In this document: one piece after another, positions 23,498 through 31,278 of the stretch | Layout of the letters: every line of letters begins with the position of its first letter | How positions within the stretch are numbered: position 1 is the first letter of the stretch | NCBI RefSeq assembly: GCF_023701345.1 | Contig: NZ_JAMPXE010000017.1 | Coordinates: 1 to 36,548, forward strand | Length of the DNA: 36,548 nucleotides | Source of the DNA: Rhodoferax sp. | GTDB taxonomy: Bacteria > Pseudomonadota > Gammaproteobacteria > Burkholderiales > Burkholderiaceae_C | Reading direction: 5' to 3' | Program-made: the position numbers and the translations under genes | Notes under the pieces: model-generated | The model's input: only the letters and a program-made list of their open reading frames with translations | Database searches by the model: none | What the model was told of the DNA's origin: nothing

Positions 23498-23875
23498 CAG
23501 AAAACTGCTGTGGCGGGCGAGCCCCTGCACGGTCAGGTCCGCAGCGATAGCGGGCTTACAAAAACTCACATTGCCCGCCCTATACCAGCCGGTGGTAATT
23601 GTTAGTTTTGGAGCCCAGAGTCCATCCAATGAGGTCGTTCACAAACGTATTACCTTCGTTCTCATACAATTGCGGCATGGAAAATGCCACGGGATTACGG
23701 CTACTTACAGCCATCACCGCTTCTGTGGGGAAATCAACATTGCTCTGCATTCGTTTGATCACCCCACCATAGCTGGCCGCGCCACTCTAGCGCCTCCGCT
23801 TCTGTGACATCCTGGCGTTCCTGATCCATAAGGACATTCAAGCGGAATCTCCATTTCTCTCATGGGAGTATCGCC
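23498..23875. other. Intergenic spacer of unclear origin
   Basis: 378 bases without a convincing gene. On the minus strand, 23580-23762 can encode about 60 residues starting at GTG and containing AFSMPQLYENEGNTF and DLIGWTLGSKTNNYH. A second minus-strand frame just upstream gives about 31 residues (starting MDQERQDVTEAEALEWRG). Together these might be remnants of one frameshifted gene, but I recognise no family. On the + strand there is a short ribosome site before the next ATG. Confidence 0.3.
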
Positions 23876-24241
23876 ATGTCTTTGAATCTTTCCCATTTCC
23901 GTCAACGGCTGATTGATGAGCTCGAAAAAGGCGAGATGTCCCTGCAGGCTTCACATAGCGCTGGTGAAACGGTGATCCTCGACCAATCCAGCGTCGGTCG
24001 ATTGTCCCGGATGGACGCTTTGCAACAGCAGGCCATGGCCTACGAATTGACAGAGCGTCTGCAGTTGTCAAAACGAAAGGCGCACGCTGCACTGAATCGG
24101 CTCGATGCCGGTACTTATGGCCTTTGCTGTCAGTGCGAAGAAGAAATCGACCCCAGTCGCTTGGAGCACGATCCAGCTGCGGTGTTTTGCCACAGTTGCA
24201 TGGAAGAGCGTGATACAGCGCACCACGGGCACGGGCACTGA
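23876..24241 (+). CDS. Short DksA/TraR-type C4 zinc-finger protein
   Basis: A 121-residue protein whose C-terminal part holds a four-cysteine zinc finger of the DksA/TraR type: GLCCQCEEEI and, 17-20 residues later, VFCHSCMEER. A helical N-terminal part (about residues 1-75) precedes it, and the C terminus is His-rich (HHGHGH). Full DksA has a longer coiled coil of about 150 residues in total, so this is one of the small paralogues that may bind RNA polymerase through the secondary channel. The acidic tip DxxxD of DksA is not evident, so ppGpp-type activity is uncertain. ATGGGAGTATCGCC before the start contains a GGAG ribosome site. Confidence 0.85.
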   Translation: MSLNLSHFRQRLIDELEKGEMSLQASHSAGETVILDQSSVGRLSRMDALQQQAMAYELTERLQLSKRKAHAALNRLDAGTYGLCCQCEEEIDPSRLEHDPAAVFCHSCMEERDTAHHGHGH

Positions 24242-24353
24242 AACTGGGCGTTCACAAAACTGGGCAAGTGTATTGGTCGGACCTAATTTATGAACGTTTG
24301 AAATATGGACTTATCGAACGCGCCCTCGTCATGGTGCCGAAAGCCTCCGGCAG

Positions 24354-24851
24354 TCATTCACTTGTTACGACATGTCGAGCGATTGGGTGATCTTTGAACT
24401 GAGCAATAACCTCTCTGAAAAGATCCCTCTGTTCTGGAATTTTGATCAGTTCCTCAACAGCAACCGCCGATGCCCAGCAAAACGCCTGAATCTCTTCGGC
24501 CTGAAGTTGGACAACAGATGCAGAATCCACGATTACGAAAAAGACCTTTGCAATTTGTCCGTCGTAGTCAAGCGCGCGTACTTTTAATCTGGTCTGAGAA
24601 TCGGAACCAGTGTCGAGCGGATGACGTATGCAACTCCACTAGCGCACAAATGCCAGTCTCTTCGAATATTTCTCGAACAATTGCTTGCTCATCGCTCTCA
24701 CCACCTTCGACACCACCGCCTACAAAAGTCCAAGTGTCCGACTTATACCGTGGGGCTGAATCAAGAGAAACTCGCCTTTGTCGGTCGCGATGATTGCACG
24801 AACTTTTTTGCGGAGTTAGTTGCCGTCAACATATTCAAATTTTGAAGTCAT
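24354..24851 (-). pseudogene. NUDIX hydrolase pseudogene with a nonsense codon and two frameshifts
   Basis: Reading the minus strand from the ATG at 24851 gives MTSKFEYVDGN, then an in-frame TAA (24816-24818), then VRAIIATDKGEFLLIQ. A frameshift at the C-run opposite 24752-24755 moves the frame to PRYKSDTWTFVGGG. A perfect Nudix box follows (about 24649-24717): G-x5-E-x7-REIFEETGI. A second frameshift near 24581-24600 leads to VRALDYDGQIAKVFFVIVD, then IQAFCWASAVAEEL and a TGA at 24354-24356. Joined, the pieces give about 165 residues, a normal NUDIX length, so this was an intact gene. Three lesions make a single sequencing error an unlikely explanation. The substrate is unknown; the family hydrolyses nucleoside diphosphate derivatives. 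The short + strand frames here are antisense shadows. Confidence 0.85.
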
Positions 24852-24852
24852 T

Positions 24853-24874
24853 CTGTAACGTCCATTTGTTACAG
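24853..24874. repeat. 7-bp perfect palindrome between the NUDIX pseudogene and the stress-protein gene
   Basis: CTGTAAC and GTTACAG flank an 8-base loop. The site is immediately upstream of the NUDIX pseudogene start and about 24 bases downstream of the usp stop. It could be an operator of the former gene or a weak terminator; there is no T-tract. Confidence 0.35.
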
Positions 24875-24897
24875 GTCCAATACATTCTCAGATGAAA

Positions 24898-25782
24898 TCA
24901 GCGCAGCAACATTGTCGGAACACGGGCAGATCTCAGCAATTCGGTGGTCTTGCTACCAGCAAAAAGACTTTTGATGGGCGAATGGGTATAGGCACCCATG
25001 ACCAGCATATCAATGTGTTGTTCTTGAATGGCGCGGGCAATGGCGGTCTCAGGATCGCCCGTAATCAGAAAGGCATTGGATTCCATGCCAGCAGACACCA
25101 GCGCAGATTGCGCGGCATCAAGCTGTTTCGAGGCATCCCTATCCTCAGCTTTTCCGACCATAAAGAGGTAGCACGGTATACCCTTGAACAAGGGGCTGGA
25201 GGCGACCATCTCAACGGCGTGCCTGGCAGCTGACCCACCATCAAAGGCGATCAGCACGCGTTGCGGCGCTGTGAAATTGTTCGTGACCGTCAGAATCGGC
25301 CGATCCATCGCGCGTACGACCCGTTCCACGTGTCTGCCCAGGTCGCGAGATGTGGTCTGAGCCGATTCGCCGCGCCGCCCCATCACCACCAAACGCACAT
25401 CGGCCTGTTGCTCAGTCAGAGTTTCAACCAGTTCACCATGTCGCTGACGCATATCAGGTGACTGCACCCCAGTGGCCTGGGCACGTTCTCGCAATCGATT
25501 TAGAAAAATTCGCCCCTGCTCCCGAGCGGCTTTTGCTTCAATGGCGTCGTCTTCAGCCAGTTTGCCGAGTAAGGTCTCCTGCGCATTGATGCCAATTGAG
25601 CCGCTGTGGTCGTTGCTGTGTACTGCTGACGACTCCTTGTCAATGACGTGCAGAAGTTCCAATGGCGCCTGCATTCTGATGGATGCCCAGGCTGCAGCAT
25701 CCGTCACATGGTCAGCATAGGGCGACTGATCCACACAGGCCAACACTTTGCGATCTCCGAATTTTTTTGTATCTGTATTCAT
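24898..25782 (-). CDS. Tandem universal stress protein (two UspA domains)
   Basis: A 294-residue protein with two Usp domains, about residues 10-150 and 160-294. Domain 1 runs from KVLACVDQSPYADHV to LVVMGRRGESAQTTSRDLG. Domain 2 runs from RVLIAFDGGSAARHAV to MLVMGAYTHSPIKSLFAGSKTTELL, with the G-rich ATP-binding loop better kept in domain 2. Usp proteins bind ATP and are induced by stress; the precise role is unknown. A GAGAGGA ribosome site precedes the ATG. The gene starts 16 bases after the SulP stop, so the two probably form an operon, and joint control of transport is an inference. Confidence 0.9.
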   Translation of the reverse strand: MNTDTKKFGDRKVLACVDQSPYADHVTDAAAWASIRMQAPLELLHVIDKESSAVHSNDHSGSIGINAQETLLGKLAEDDAIEAKAAREQGRIFLNRLRERAQATGVQSPDMRQRHGELVETLTEQQADVRLVVMGRRGESAQTTSRDLGRHVERVVRAMDRPILTVTNNFTAPQRVLIAFDGGSAARHAVEMVASSPLFKGIPCYLFMVGKAEDRDASKQLDAAQSALVSAGMESNAFLITGDPETAIARAIQEQHIDMLVMGAYTHSPIKSLFAGSKTTELLRSARVPTMLLR

Positions 25783-25798
25783 GTTGTGTCCTCTCTTA

Positions 25799-27274
25799 TC
25801 AATGACCCATCAGAAGGTCTTCAGCGCCATCTTTGTCGTGTACGGCAAATTTGTCCACCATGGTGGTGCTGGCTGCGTTTAAGCCAACTACCTCAACGTC
25901 AGTACCTTCGCGGCGAAATTTCAGGACCACCTTGTCCAAGGCGCTAACCGCTGTGATGTCCCAAAAATGCGCGCGGCTGACATCAATGCGCACCTTGTCG
26001 ATCACTTCCTTGTAATCAAATGAATTCGTAAAGCGGTCGCCTGTGGCGAAGAACACCTGTCCGAGCACTTCGTAGGTACGGGTTCGACCTTCCTCTTCTG
26101 CGCGCGACTTGACACGAAGGATTTGACCCACCTTGTGCGCAAAGAAGAAGCCCGAGAGCAAAACGCCCACCAGTACACCCTTCGCCAGATCGTGAGTGGC
26201 CACGGTCACGACAACAGTGGCAATCATCACCAAACTGGAACTCTTAGGGTGGTCGCGCAGATTCTTGATTGAACTCCAACTGAATGTTCCGATGGATACC
26301 ATGATCATCACTGCGACCAAAGCAGCCATCGGAATTTTCGCGACCCAGTCACCCAGGAATACCACCATCAGCAACAGGAAGACACCGGCTGCAAGTGTGG
26401 ACAAGCGTCCGCGTCCACCTGATTTGATATTGATGATGGACTGGCCGATCATTGCGCAGCCCGCCATGCCACCGATAAAGCCTGAAGCGATGTTGGCTAA
26501 ACCTTGGCCCACGCACTCACGATTTTTATCACTCTTGGTGTCGGTCAGGTCGTCCACGATGGTGGCCGTCATCAGTGATTCAAGCAGCCCAACAACCATC
26601 AGCGTCACAGAGTAAGGAAAGATAATTTTCAGAGTCTCGAAGTTCAAGGGAATATCGGGAATCAGGAACATCGGCAGACTGTCAGGTAACTTGCCCATGT
26701 CACCGACTGTCCGAATGTCTAAGCCCAGTGACATCGCGACAATGGTCAGTACCACGATGGTCACCAGCGGTGATGGCACCGCTTTGGTGATGTAAGGGAA
26801 GCCGTAGATGATTGCCAAGCCACCGGCAGTCATGGCATAGACGTGCCAACTGACGTTGGTCAGTTCAGGCAACTGCGCCAGGAAGATCAGGATAGCCAGT
26901 GCATTGACGAACCCCGTGACAACTGAACGCGAAATAAACCGCATGTGTGCACCAAGTCGTACCCATCCTGCAATTATCTGCAGGACGCCAGTGAGCACAG
27001 TAGCGGCAAGCAGGTATTGCAGACCGTGGTCCTTAACCAGGGTCACCATCAACAAGGCCATGGCACCCGTTGCCGCTGAAATCATGCCGGAGCGTCCTCC
27101 AACAAAGGCGGTGACCACGGCGATACAGAAGGACGCATACAACCCCACTTTGGGATCAACGCCCGCAATAATGGAAAAGGCAATGGCTTCGGGAATTAAG
27201 GCGAGCGCGACTACGATGCCAGCAAGTAGATCGTTTCGGACATTGGAAAACCAGTCCTGTTTCAGAGAATTCAT
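25799..27274 (-). CDS. SulP family inorganic anion transporter
   Basis: A 491-residue inner-membrane protein with about 10-14 hydrophobic segments. The SulP signature lies near the N terminus ([24 protein letters not shown] and VGLYASF), with [13 protein letters not shown] after it. A C-terminal STAS domain (about residues 400-480) contains [21 protein letters not shown]. Members carry sulfate, bicarbonate or other anions; the substrate is not readable here. The open frame runs up to 27397, but the ATG at 27274 ([19 protein letters not shown]) is the natural start before the first helix. It forms a unit with the tandem Usp gene downstream. Confidence 0.92.
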   Translation of the reverse strand: MNSLKQDWFSNVRNDLLAGIVVALALIPEAIAFSIIAGVDPKVGLYASFCIAVVTAFVGGRSGMISAATGAMALLMVTLVKDHGLQYLLAATVLTGVLQIIAGWVRLGAHMRFISRSVVTGFVNALAILIFLAQLPELTNVSWHVYAMTAGGLAIIYGFPYITKAVPSPLVTIVVLTIVAMSLGLDIRTVGDMGKLPDSLPMFLIPDIPLNFETLKIIFPYSVTLMVVGLLESLMTATIVDDLTDTKSDKNRECVGQGLANIASGFIGGMAGCAMIGQSIINIKSGGRGRLSTLAAGVFLLLMVVFLGDWVAKIPMAALVAVMIMVSIGTFSWSSIKNLRDHPKSSSLVMIATVVVTVATHDLAKGVLVGVLLSGFFFAHKVGQILRVKSRAEEEGRTRTYEVLGQVFFATGDRFTNSFDYKEVIDKVRIDVSRAHFWDITAVSALDKVVLKFRREGTDVEVVGLNAASTTMVDKFAVHDKDGAEDLLMGH

Positions 27275-27760
27275 AAGCAATAGGTAATGCGGCAAGTCAG
27301 CAAACGTGACCAGCCTGTTTGAGCAATGGAAGAAAGCACTAAGCCTGCACCGGAGAAGTGAGGTTGAAGAACCACATGGGTGATGTGCAAGACGCACATG
27401 GCATCACGCCAGCCCGAACTGAGAAATCGAGTCGGGTCGCCCTAATTAACTGTGGGGGCGAATGGCGTGGGGTGCTGAGGGGTTACAACGGAATATGCCT
27501 TGCTGTGAGACTTGATTCTAACCGGAGGATCACGATTTGCAGATTTGGTCAAAGTTTTCCGACTGCGTACAGCCCTTTACGTCGGCTTTATTGCCTTGGA
27601 ATTCGTACCTGCTTTGTTTCCACCGCGTGACCGAGCAAGTGTCACAAGGCGGGTTGCAGTGCTTGGCAGGTCAATAAATTGGCATTCAGCAATAACTACG
27701 GTTCACACTGACCGACGTTGAACTGGACAACCTGAAAGATGACTGTCGTGGCTGTCGGCA
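27275..27760. other. Spacer between the SulP gene and the RIT element
   Basis: 486 bases with no gene I can support. Short + strand open frames (27358-27630 and 27512-27721) show no recognisable protein. It must carry the promoter of the SulP-Usp unit. An 11-base word at 27737-27747 (AGATGACTGTC) recurs in the same orientation at the far end of the RIT element (31158-31168). Confidence 0.5.
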
Positions 27761-27795
27761 ATGGGTCTTTATGCAGAGCGCACAGTTATGAATAG
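27761..27795 (+). repeat. Candidate left terminal inverted repeat of the RIT element
   Basis: Begins ATGGGTCTTTATGCAGA and ends TTATGAATAG. It aligns with the reverse complement of 31152-31184 with small gaps. Its last ten bases are also the left arm of an inverted repeat with 27853-27862. Confidence 0.55.
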
Positions 27796-27862
27796 ATCGG
27801 CACCGGCAAGCATATTGGCCGTTGGCACAGCGACCAGAAACACACCCGCCAGCTATTCATAA
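27786..27862. repeat. 10-bp inverted repeat flanking the tail of the RIT element
   Basis: TTATGAATAG (27786-27795) and CTATTCATAA (27853-27862) are perfect complements 57 bases apart. The right arm abuts the ritC stop codon. It could be a pair of recombinase-binding sites within the end region. Confidence 0.5.
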
Positions 27863-28879
27863 TTACAGTGTCTTCAAGAAGTCCAGCAGCGAGTCGGATG
27901 CCCGATACCGTTGGATTTTTTCTTCAGGCTCCTGTAGCCGAGCCAGCGCACGTTCTTTCATTGCCAGGTCCGCTTCCACGTAATGATGCGTGGTCGTCGG
28001 ACTCTCGTGACCCAGCCACAGCGCAATCACACTGATATCGACCCCCGACTGAAGCAGGTTCATGGCCGTCGTGTGTCGAATCGTATGGGGAGATATATGG
28101 CGATCGGCTAACTCAACATTGACTTTGGCGGCGGCTGCCACTGCCAATGCCAGCCGTTTCGCCACGTTATCGCGCGTCATGGCCTCACCATCGCGGTTGG
28201 GCAGCAGCGCAGAGGTAGGCAGTAGCTGTGGGTTCAGCCTCAACCAAGCGCGAATCTCTTTCACCGTCGAGCGCCATAACGGCACCGACCGCTGTTTGCG
28301 GCCCTTGCCTCGCAGATGGACGCAGGCTACGCCATCAAGCACCACATCGGCCACACGCACGCCAATGATCTCGGAAACACGGGCGCCAGTGTTGTAAAGC
28401 ATTCCGAGCAGCAAGTGATCGCGCTGACTGATCCAACTGATACCGGGCGCTCCGATCACTGCCAACATCTCATCGCGCGACAGGAAACCCAGCATGGGCC
28501 GCTCAAAGCGTTTCATGGGCACGCCCAGGGCGCTCTCAATGACATGCAGCGATGCCACGTCGCGATGGGAAGCAAACTTCAGAAACGAGCGCAGAGCCGC
28601 CAGGCGAGCATTGCGGCTACGCACCGCGTTGTGGCGATCTTGCTCCAGATGGTCCAGAAAGGCCCGAATCACTTCTGGCGTGATGTCCGCCAGCTTCATT
28701 GATGCGGGAGACTTGCCGCAATGCTTGGTGGTGAAGTCCAGAAACAACATGAACGTGTCCCGGTACGCAGCGACGGTGCAGGGGCTCAGCGCTCTTTGCT
28801 GGGTGATGTGCTCTGCAAAGAACGCCTGTATCAGCGCGGGAAATGACGGTGGCGCGGACGGTGCTTTTTTGTTATTCAT
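27863..28879 (-). CDS. ritC: Tyrosine recombinase, third gene of the RIT trio
   Basis: A 338-residue phage-integrase-type recombinase. An N-terminal SAM-like core-binding domain (about residues 15-110) precedes the catalytic domain. The catalytic residues are all visible: Arg in YNTGARVSEI, Lys in GKGRKQRSVPL, His-x-x-Arg in PHTIRHTTAM, His in WLGHESPTTT and the nucleophile Tyr in HHYVEAD. The frame is open to 29041, but the ATG at 28879 (MNNKKAPSAPP) overlaps the ritB stop by 8 bases, matching the tight coupling of RIT genes. It closes the element. The exact role of each of the three recombinases in RIT movement is not established. Confidence 0.88.
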   Translation of the reverse strand: MNNKKAPSAPPSFPALIQAFFAEHITQQRALSPCTVAAYRDTFMLFLDFTTKHCGKSPASMKLADITPEVIRAFLDHLEQDRHNAVRSRNARLAALRSFLKFASHRDVASLHVIESALGVPMKRFERPMLGFLSRDEMLAVIGAPGISWISQRDHLLLGMLYNTGARVSEIIGVRVADVVLDGVACVHLRGKGRKQRSVPLWRSTVKEIRAWLRLNPQLLPTSALLPNRDGEAMTRDNVAKRLALAVAAAAKVNVELADRHISPHTIRHTTAMNLLQSGVDISVIALWLGHESPTTTHHYVEADLAMKERALARLQEPEEKIQRYRASDSLLDFLKTL

Positions 28880-29846
28880 CACCAGCCTCCGCTGCTTGTG
28901 CGTAGTGTTCAAACTTGGCACCAGCCAGCGCCACGAGTTCCGGCACGCCGGTGAGATACCAGTAGGTTTTGGAAATCTTGGCGTGCCCCAGATAGGTTGA
29001 CAGTGACAGCATGGCCTCGTCGACATTGATGCCTTGCGCATGCCAGAGCATCACCCGGCGCACCGCAAAGGTGTGCCTCAGATCATGGATACGCGGCTCG
29101 CCGTGACAGCCGCGATCAATCCAGCCTAATTTGTCGCTCAGCTCACGAAAGACCCGATGCACCTGACGGTCGCCCAAGGGCTGCCCCAGCAATCGGCCTC
29201 GTGTGCCGACGAAAAAGTGGGTTTCTGTGGTGGTCGGCACTTGGCGACTGCGCAACTCACGATAACGAGCCAGTGCCAATACGGTGCTTGGGTGCAGGGG
29301 CAGCCATCGCGACTTTTTGCATTTGCTCAGACGAACGGTTAGCGCACCGTCTTTGAGGTCAACATCTGAGTCAAGCAGTGCCAACGCCTCCGACACACGC
29401 AGTCCTGCCGAGGCAATGAGTCCGAACAAGGTCTCAAAGGTGGCAGATCGCAGGCTGCCCTTGGGCTCCATGTCTCGCGCAGCACCCATCAACGCAACGA
29501 TTTCGTCTTCACGGTAAATATGCGGGGCGACACGGCCTGGCACCGGGCCAAATGCCGACTCATCGAGCACTTCTGTCAGTGGCTCAAACTGACATAGCCA
29601 GCGGGCAAAGGGGCGCACCACCTCAATTCGCCGCGCGCCAGTGGCTGGCAAATGGCTTTGCTTCTTGTCCAGACGAGCCCACTCAGTCATCAGTTCGGCA
29701 GTCAACGCCCTTTCGTGACCAGAACTGGCAGCAAAGCTGGCAAGACTTGTCAGAGCGTATTCCATGCTGCGCAATTCAAAACCCAGTTGTCGGCGTTCGG
29801 CGAGATAGTCATCGACTTTGGCTTGGAGATAAGTACGTGTGTTCAT
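28872..29846 (-). CDS. ritB: Tyrosine recombinase, second gene of the RIT trio
   Basis: A 324-residue tyrosine recombinase. The catalytic set is Arg in SAGLRVSEAL, Lys in the KCKKSRWLPL strand, His-x-x-Arg in RIHDLRHTFAV, His in YLGHAKISKT and Tyr in YWYLTG. The open frame runs to 29990 inside ritA, but the ATG at 29846 (MNTRTYLQAKVDDYLAERR) overlaps the ritA stop as ATGA and gives a normal core-binding domain. It is translationally coupled to ritA upstream and ritC downstream. No catalytic residue is missing, so it should be competent. Confidence 0.88.
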   Translation of the reverse strand: MNTRTYLQAKVDDYLAERRQLGFELRSMEYALTSLASFAASSGHERALTAELMTEWARLDKKQSHLPATGARRIEVVRPFARWLCQFEPLTEVLDESAFGPVPGRVAPHIYREDEIVALMGAARDMEPKGSLRSATFETLFGLIASAGLRVSEALALLDSDVDLKDGALTVRLSKCKKSRWLPLHPSTVLALARYRELRSRQVPTTTETHFFVGTRGRLLGQPLGDRQVHRVFRELSDKLGWIDRGCHGEPRIHDLRHTFAVRRVMLWHAQGINVDEAMLSLSTYLGHAKISKTYWYLTGVPELVALAGAKFEHYAQAAEAGDE

Positions 29847-31096
29847 GCCGCACTCCCAGGCCAAGGCAAGGCCACAGCCACCAGTTTTGAGTTGTCCAGT
29901 TTGGCGTAAATCATTGAGGTGTTGAGGTGGCGATGACGCAGTACATCGGCCACCTCCTTGAGTGAACTGCCCTGATTGACCAGTTGGCACGCCAGTGTGT
30001 GACGTAGCGCATGGGTGCGCCCGTGCTTCAGACCAATGCGACGGAAAGCATCACGGATGACGCGGTGGATGGCATCTGGTCCGATGGGTTGATCGTGCGG
30101 TGCCAGCACGCGGACGAAGACGGCTTGATTCGTGGTCTTTGGCCGCTCAAAGCGGACATAGTCGGCCAGCGCCTGGCCAGTGACGGCTGGCAGCGGCAAG
30201 GTGTCTTGGCGCAGTGCCTTGGTGCGTTTGATCGTGACGGTGCCGTTGCGCCAGTCAATATCGGTCAATTGAAGTTTGGCTATTTCGCCTCTGCGCAGTC
30301 CCAGATCCAAAGCACAGCGGACGATGGCGTAGCCACGCTTTTGTGACGGCAAGGATGCGTTGAACGAGGCAAGCAAGCGAGCAACCTCGTCGGGCTTGAG
30401 GGCCTGGGGCAGTGATGCCAAATTCCAGTGGGCAGGCGAAGAAATGACACCAATCAGTCCGTAAACCTGATCGCCGCAGGTCGCTCTGTATCGAAAGTAG
30501 GCACGCAGCGCCGAAGCCAGCATGATGGCGTTGGATGTGGTGCCGACCTGATCGAGTCTTGCCGCGATAAATTTGCGCACATCATCTGGCTTCAGTTCGG
30601 CAATCACAACCGGGCGCCCAGCAAAGGCATACAACAACAATTGGCGCACCGTGGATAGCGCACTTTGACGCGTGCCCTCACTCAAGCCGCGTGATTTGTT
30701 CATATGGTCGTCGTATCGGCGCAATTCATCAGCTATTTCCCCAGTGGGTGCTGGGGGTGCATGAATCACACCCTGTTCGAGCAGAACGGCCAGCATGTGA
30801 CCGAGCGCAGCACGCAAAGTACCGTGGTCTCGCCTGACAGGTCTAGGGCAATCGCAGCACGGCAGATGCTCATCGAGAAATTGCTCGACCGTGCGCTCGT
30901 CAAGCTGTTCGACCGCCAGACCACATTGCGTCATCCATCGGGCAAAGTGGGCTAGCCCAGCGACGCAGCCTGCCGAAGTGGTGGCGGCATAACGACCAAG
31001 CCTGAAATGCGCGCAATACGACTCAAGATGCGGTGCAAGCGCGCTATTGAGTAGCCACGCCTTGGCCGTCGGGTGAAGTGACTCGATGATGTCCAT
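29843..31096 (-). CDS. ritA: Tyrosine recombinase, first gene of the RIT trio
   Basis: The largest of the trio, 417 residues. A longer N-terminal region (about 1-115) precedes the core-binding and catalytic domains. Catalytic residues are Arg in LGLRRGEIAKL, Lys in KRTKALRQDTLPL, His-x-x-Arg in THALRHTLACQL, His in LRHRHLNTSM and Tyr in IYAKLD. The ATG at 31096 is preceded by CTGGAG. This ribosome site and the start lie in one arm of a perfect 10-bp hairpin, so translation of the whole trio, which is chained by overlaps, may be controlled at this point. Confidence 0.88.
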   Translation of the reverse strand: MDIIESLHPTAKAWLLNSALAPHLESYCAHFRLGRYAATTSAGCVAGLAHFARWMTQCGLAVEQLDERTVEQFLDEHLPCCDCPRPVRRDHGTLRAALGHMLAVLLEQGVIHAPPAPTGEIADELRRYDDHMNKSRGLSEGTRQSALSTVRQLLLYAFAGRPVVIAELKPDDVRKFIAARLDQVGTTSNAIMLASALRAYFRYRATCGDQVYGLIGVISSPAHWNLASLPQALKPDEVARLLASFNASLPSQKRGYAIVRCALDLGLRRGEIAKLQLTDIDWRNGTVTIKRTKALRQDTLPLPAVTGQALADYVRFERPKTTNQAVFVRVLAPHDQPIGPDAIHRVIRDAFRRIGLKHGRTHALRHTLACQLVNQGSSLKEVADVLRHRHLNTSMIYAKLDNSKLVAVALPWPGSAA

Positions 31097-31123
31097 GATG
31101 GTCTCCAGTAGTTGAGACCATCA
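31096..31123 (-). promoter_or_regulatory. Hairpin covering the ribosome site and start of ritA
   Basis: On the minus strand TGATGGTCTC and GAGACCATCA form a perfect 10-bp stem around an 8-base loop (AACTACTG). The second arm contains most of the GGAGA ribosome site and the first base of the ATG. As RNA this would block initiation; as DNA it could be a dimeric recombinase-binding site. Confidence 0.6.
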
Positions 31124-31151
31124 GTTCAAACCTTCTCGAAAATTATGTCTA

Positions 31152-31184
31152 CTACCGAGATGACTGTCTGCCCATAAAGCCCAT
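31152..31184 (-). repeat. Candidate right terminal inverted repeat of the RIT element
   Basis: The reverse complement begins ATGGGCTTTATGGGCAGA and continues with CAGTCATCTCGGTAG. It aligns with the left end at 27761-27795. It includes the 11-base word also present outside the left end at 27737-27747. Confidence 0.55.
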
Positions 31185-31238
31185 GTTCAGAAGGCTTGCG
31201 GGCGAATCACCTCAAATCCTATTCCAAGGGTCTTTTTC

Positions 31239-31255
31239 AGCCTTCGGGCTATTTT
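31239..31255. terminator. Weak hairpin beyond the urease operon
   Basis: AGCC-TTCG-GGCT (31239-31250) is followed on the + strand by ATTTT and preceded by TTTTTC, so it could act in either direction. The stem is only 4 bp, with a UUCG tetraloop. It lies between the RIT right end and the ureG stop. Confidence 0.3.
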
Positions 31256-31278
31256 GCAGCCGGCTGCGCGGGTCTCAC

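Larger units (their letters stand above)
27761..31184 (-). mobile_element. Recombinase-in-trio (RIT) element
   Basis: Three tyrosine recombinase genes run in one direction with overlapping ends (ritA 31096-29843, ritB 29846-28872, ritC 28879-27863). This is the diagnostic layout of RIT elements described in Cupriavidus and other proteobacteria. Imperfect terminal inverted repeats are proposed: left 27761-27795 begins ATGGGTCTTTATGCAGA, and the reverse complement of the right end (31184 to 31152) begins ATGGGCTTTATGGGCAGA; both continue with CAGT-AT and finish in TAG. The implied length is 3424 bases, with no cargo gene. It sits 95 bases beyond ureG. The element ends are my alignment and not experimentally known. 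Confidence 0.8.

Noticed and set aside
24242-24353. Short + strand coding-like text (WSDLIYERLKYGLIERALV) after the zinc-finger gene
   Set aside because: Only about 40 codons without a start or family; may be debris, but not supportable.
24372-24845. Three + strand open frames (71-107 residues)
   Set aside because: They are antisense to the broken NUDIX gene and show no protein family.
27398-27736. Small + strand open frames beside the RIT element
   Set aside because: No ribosome site, no family and no coding signature.
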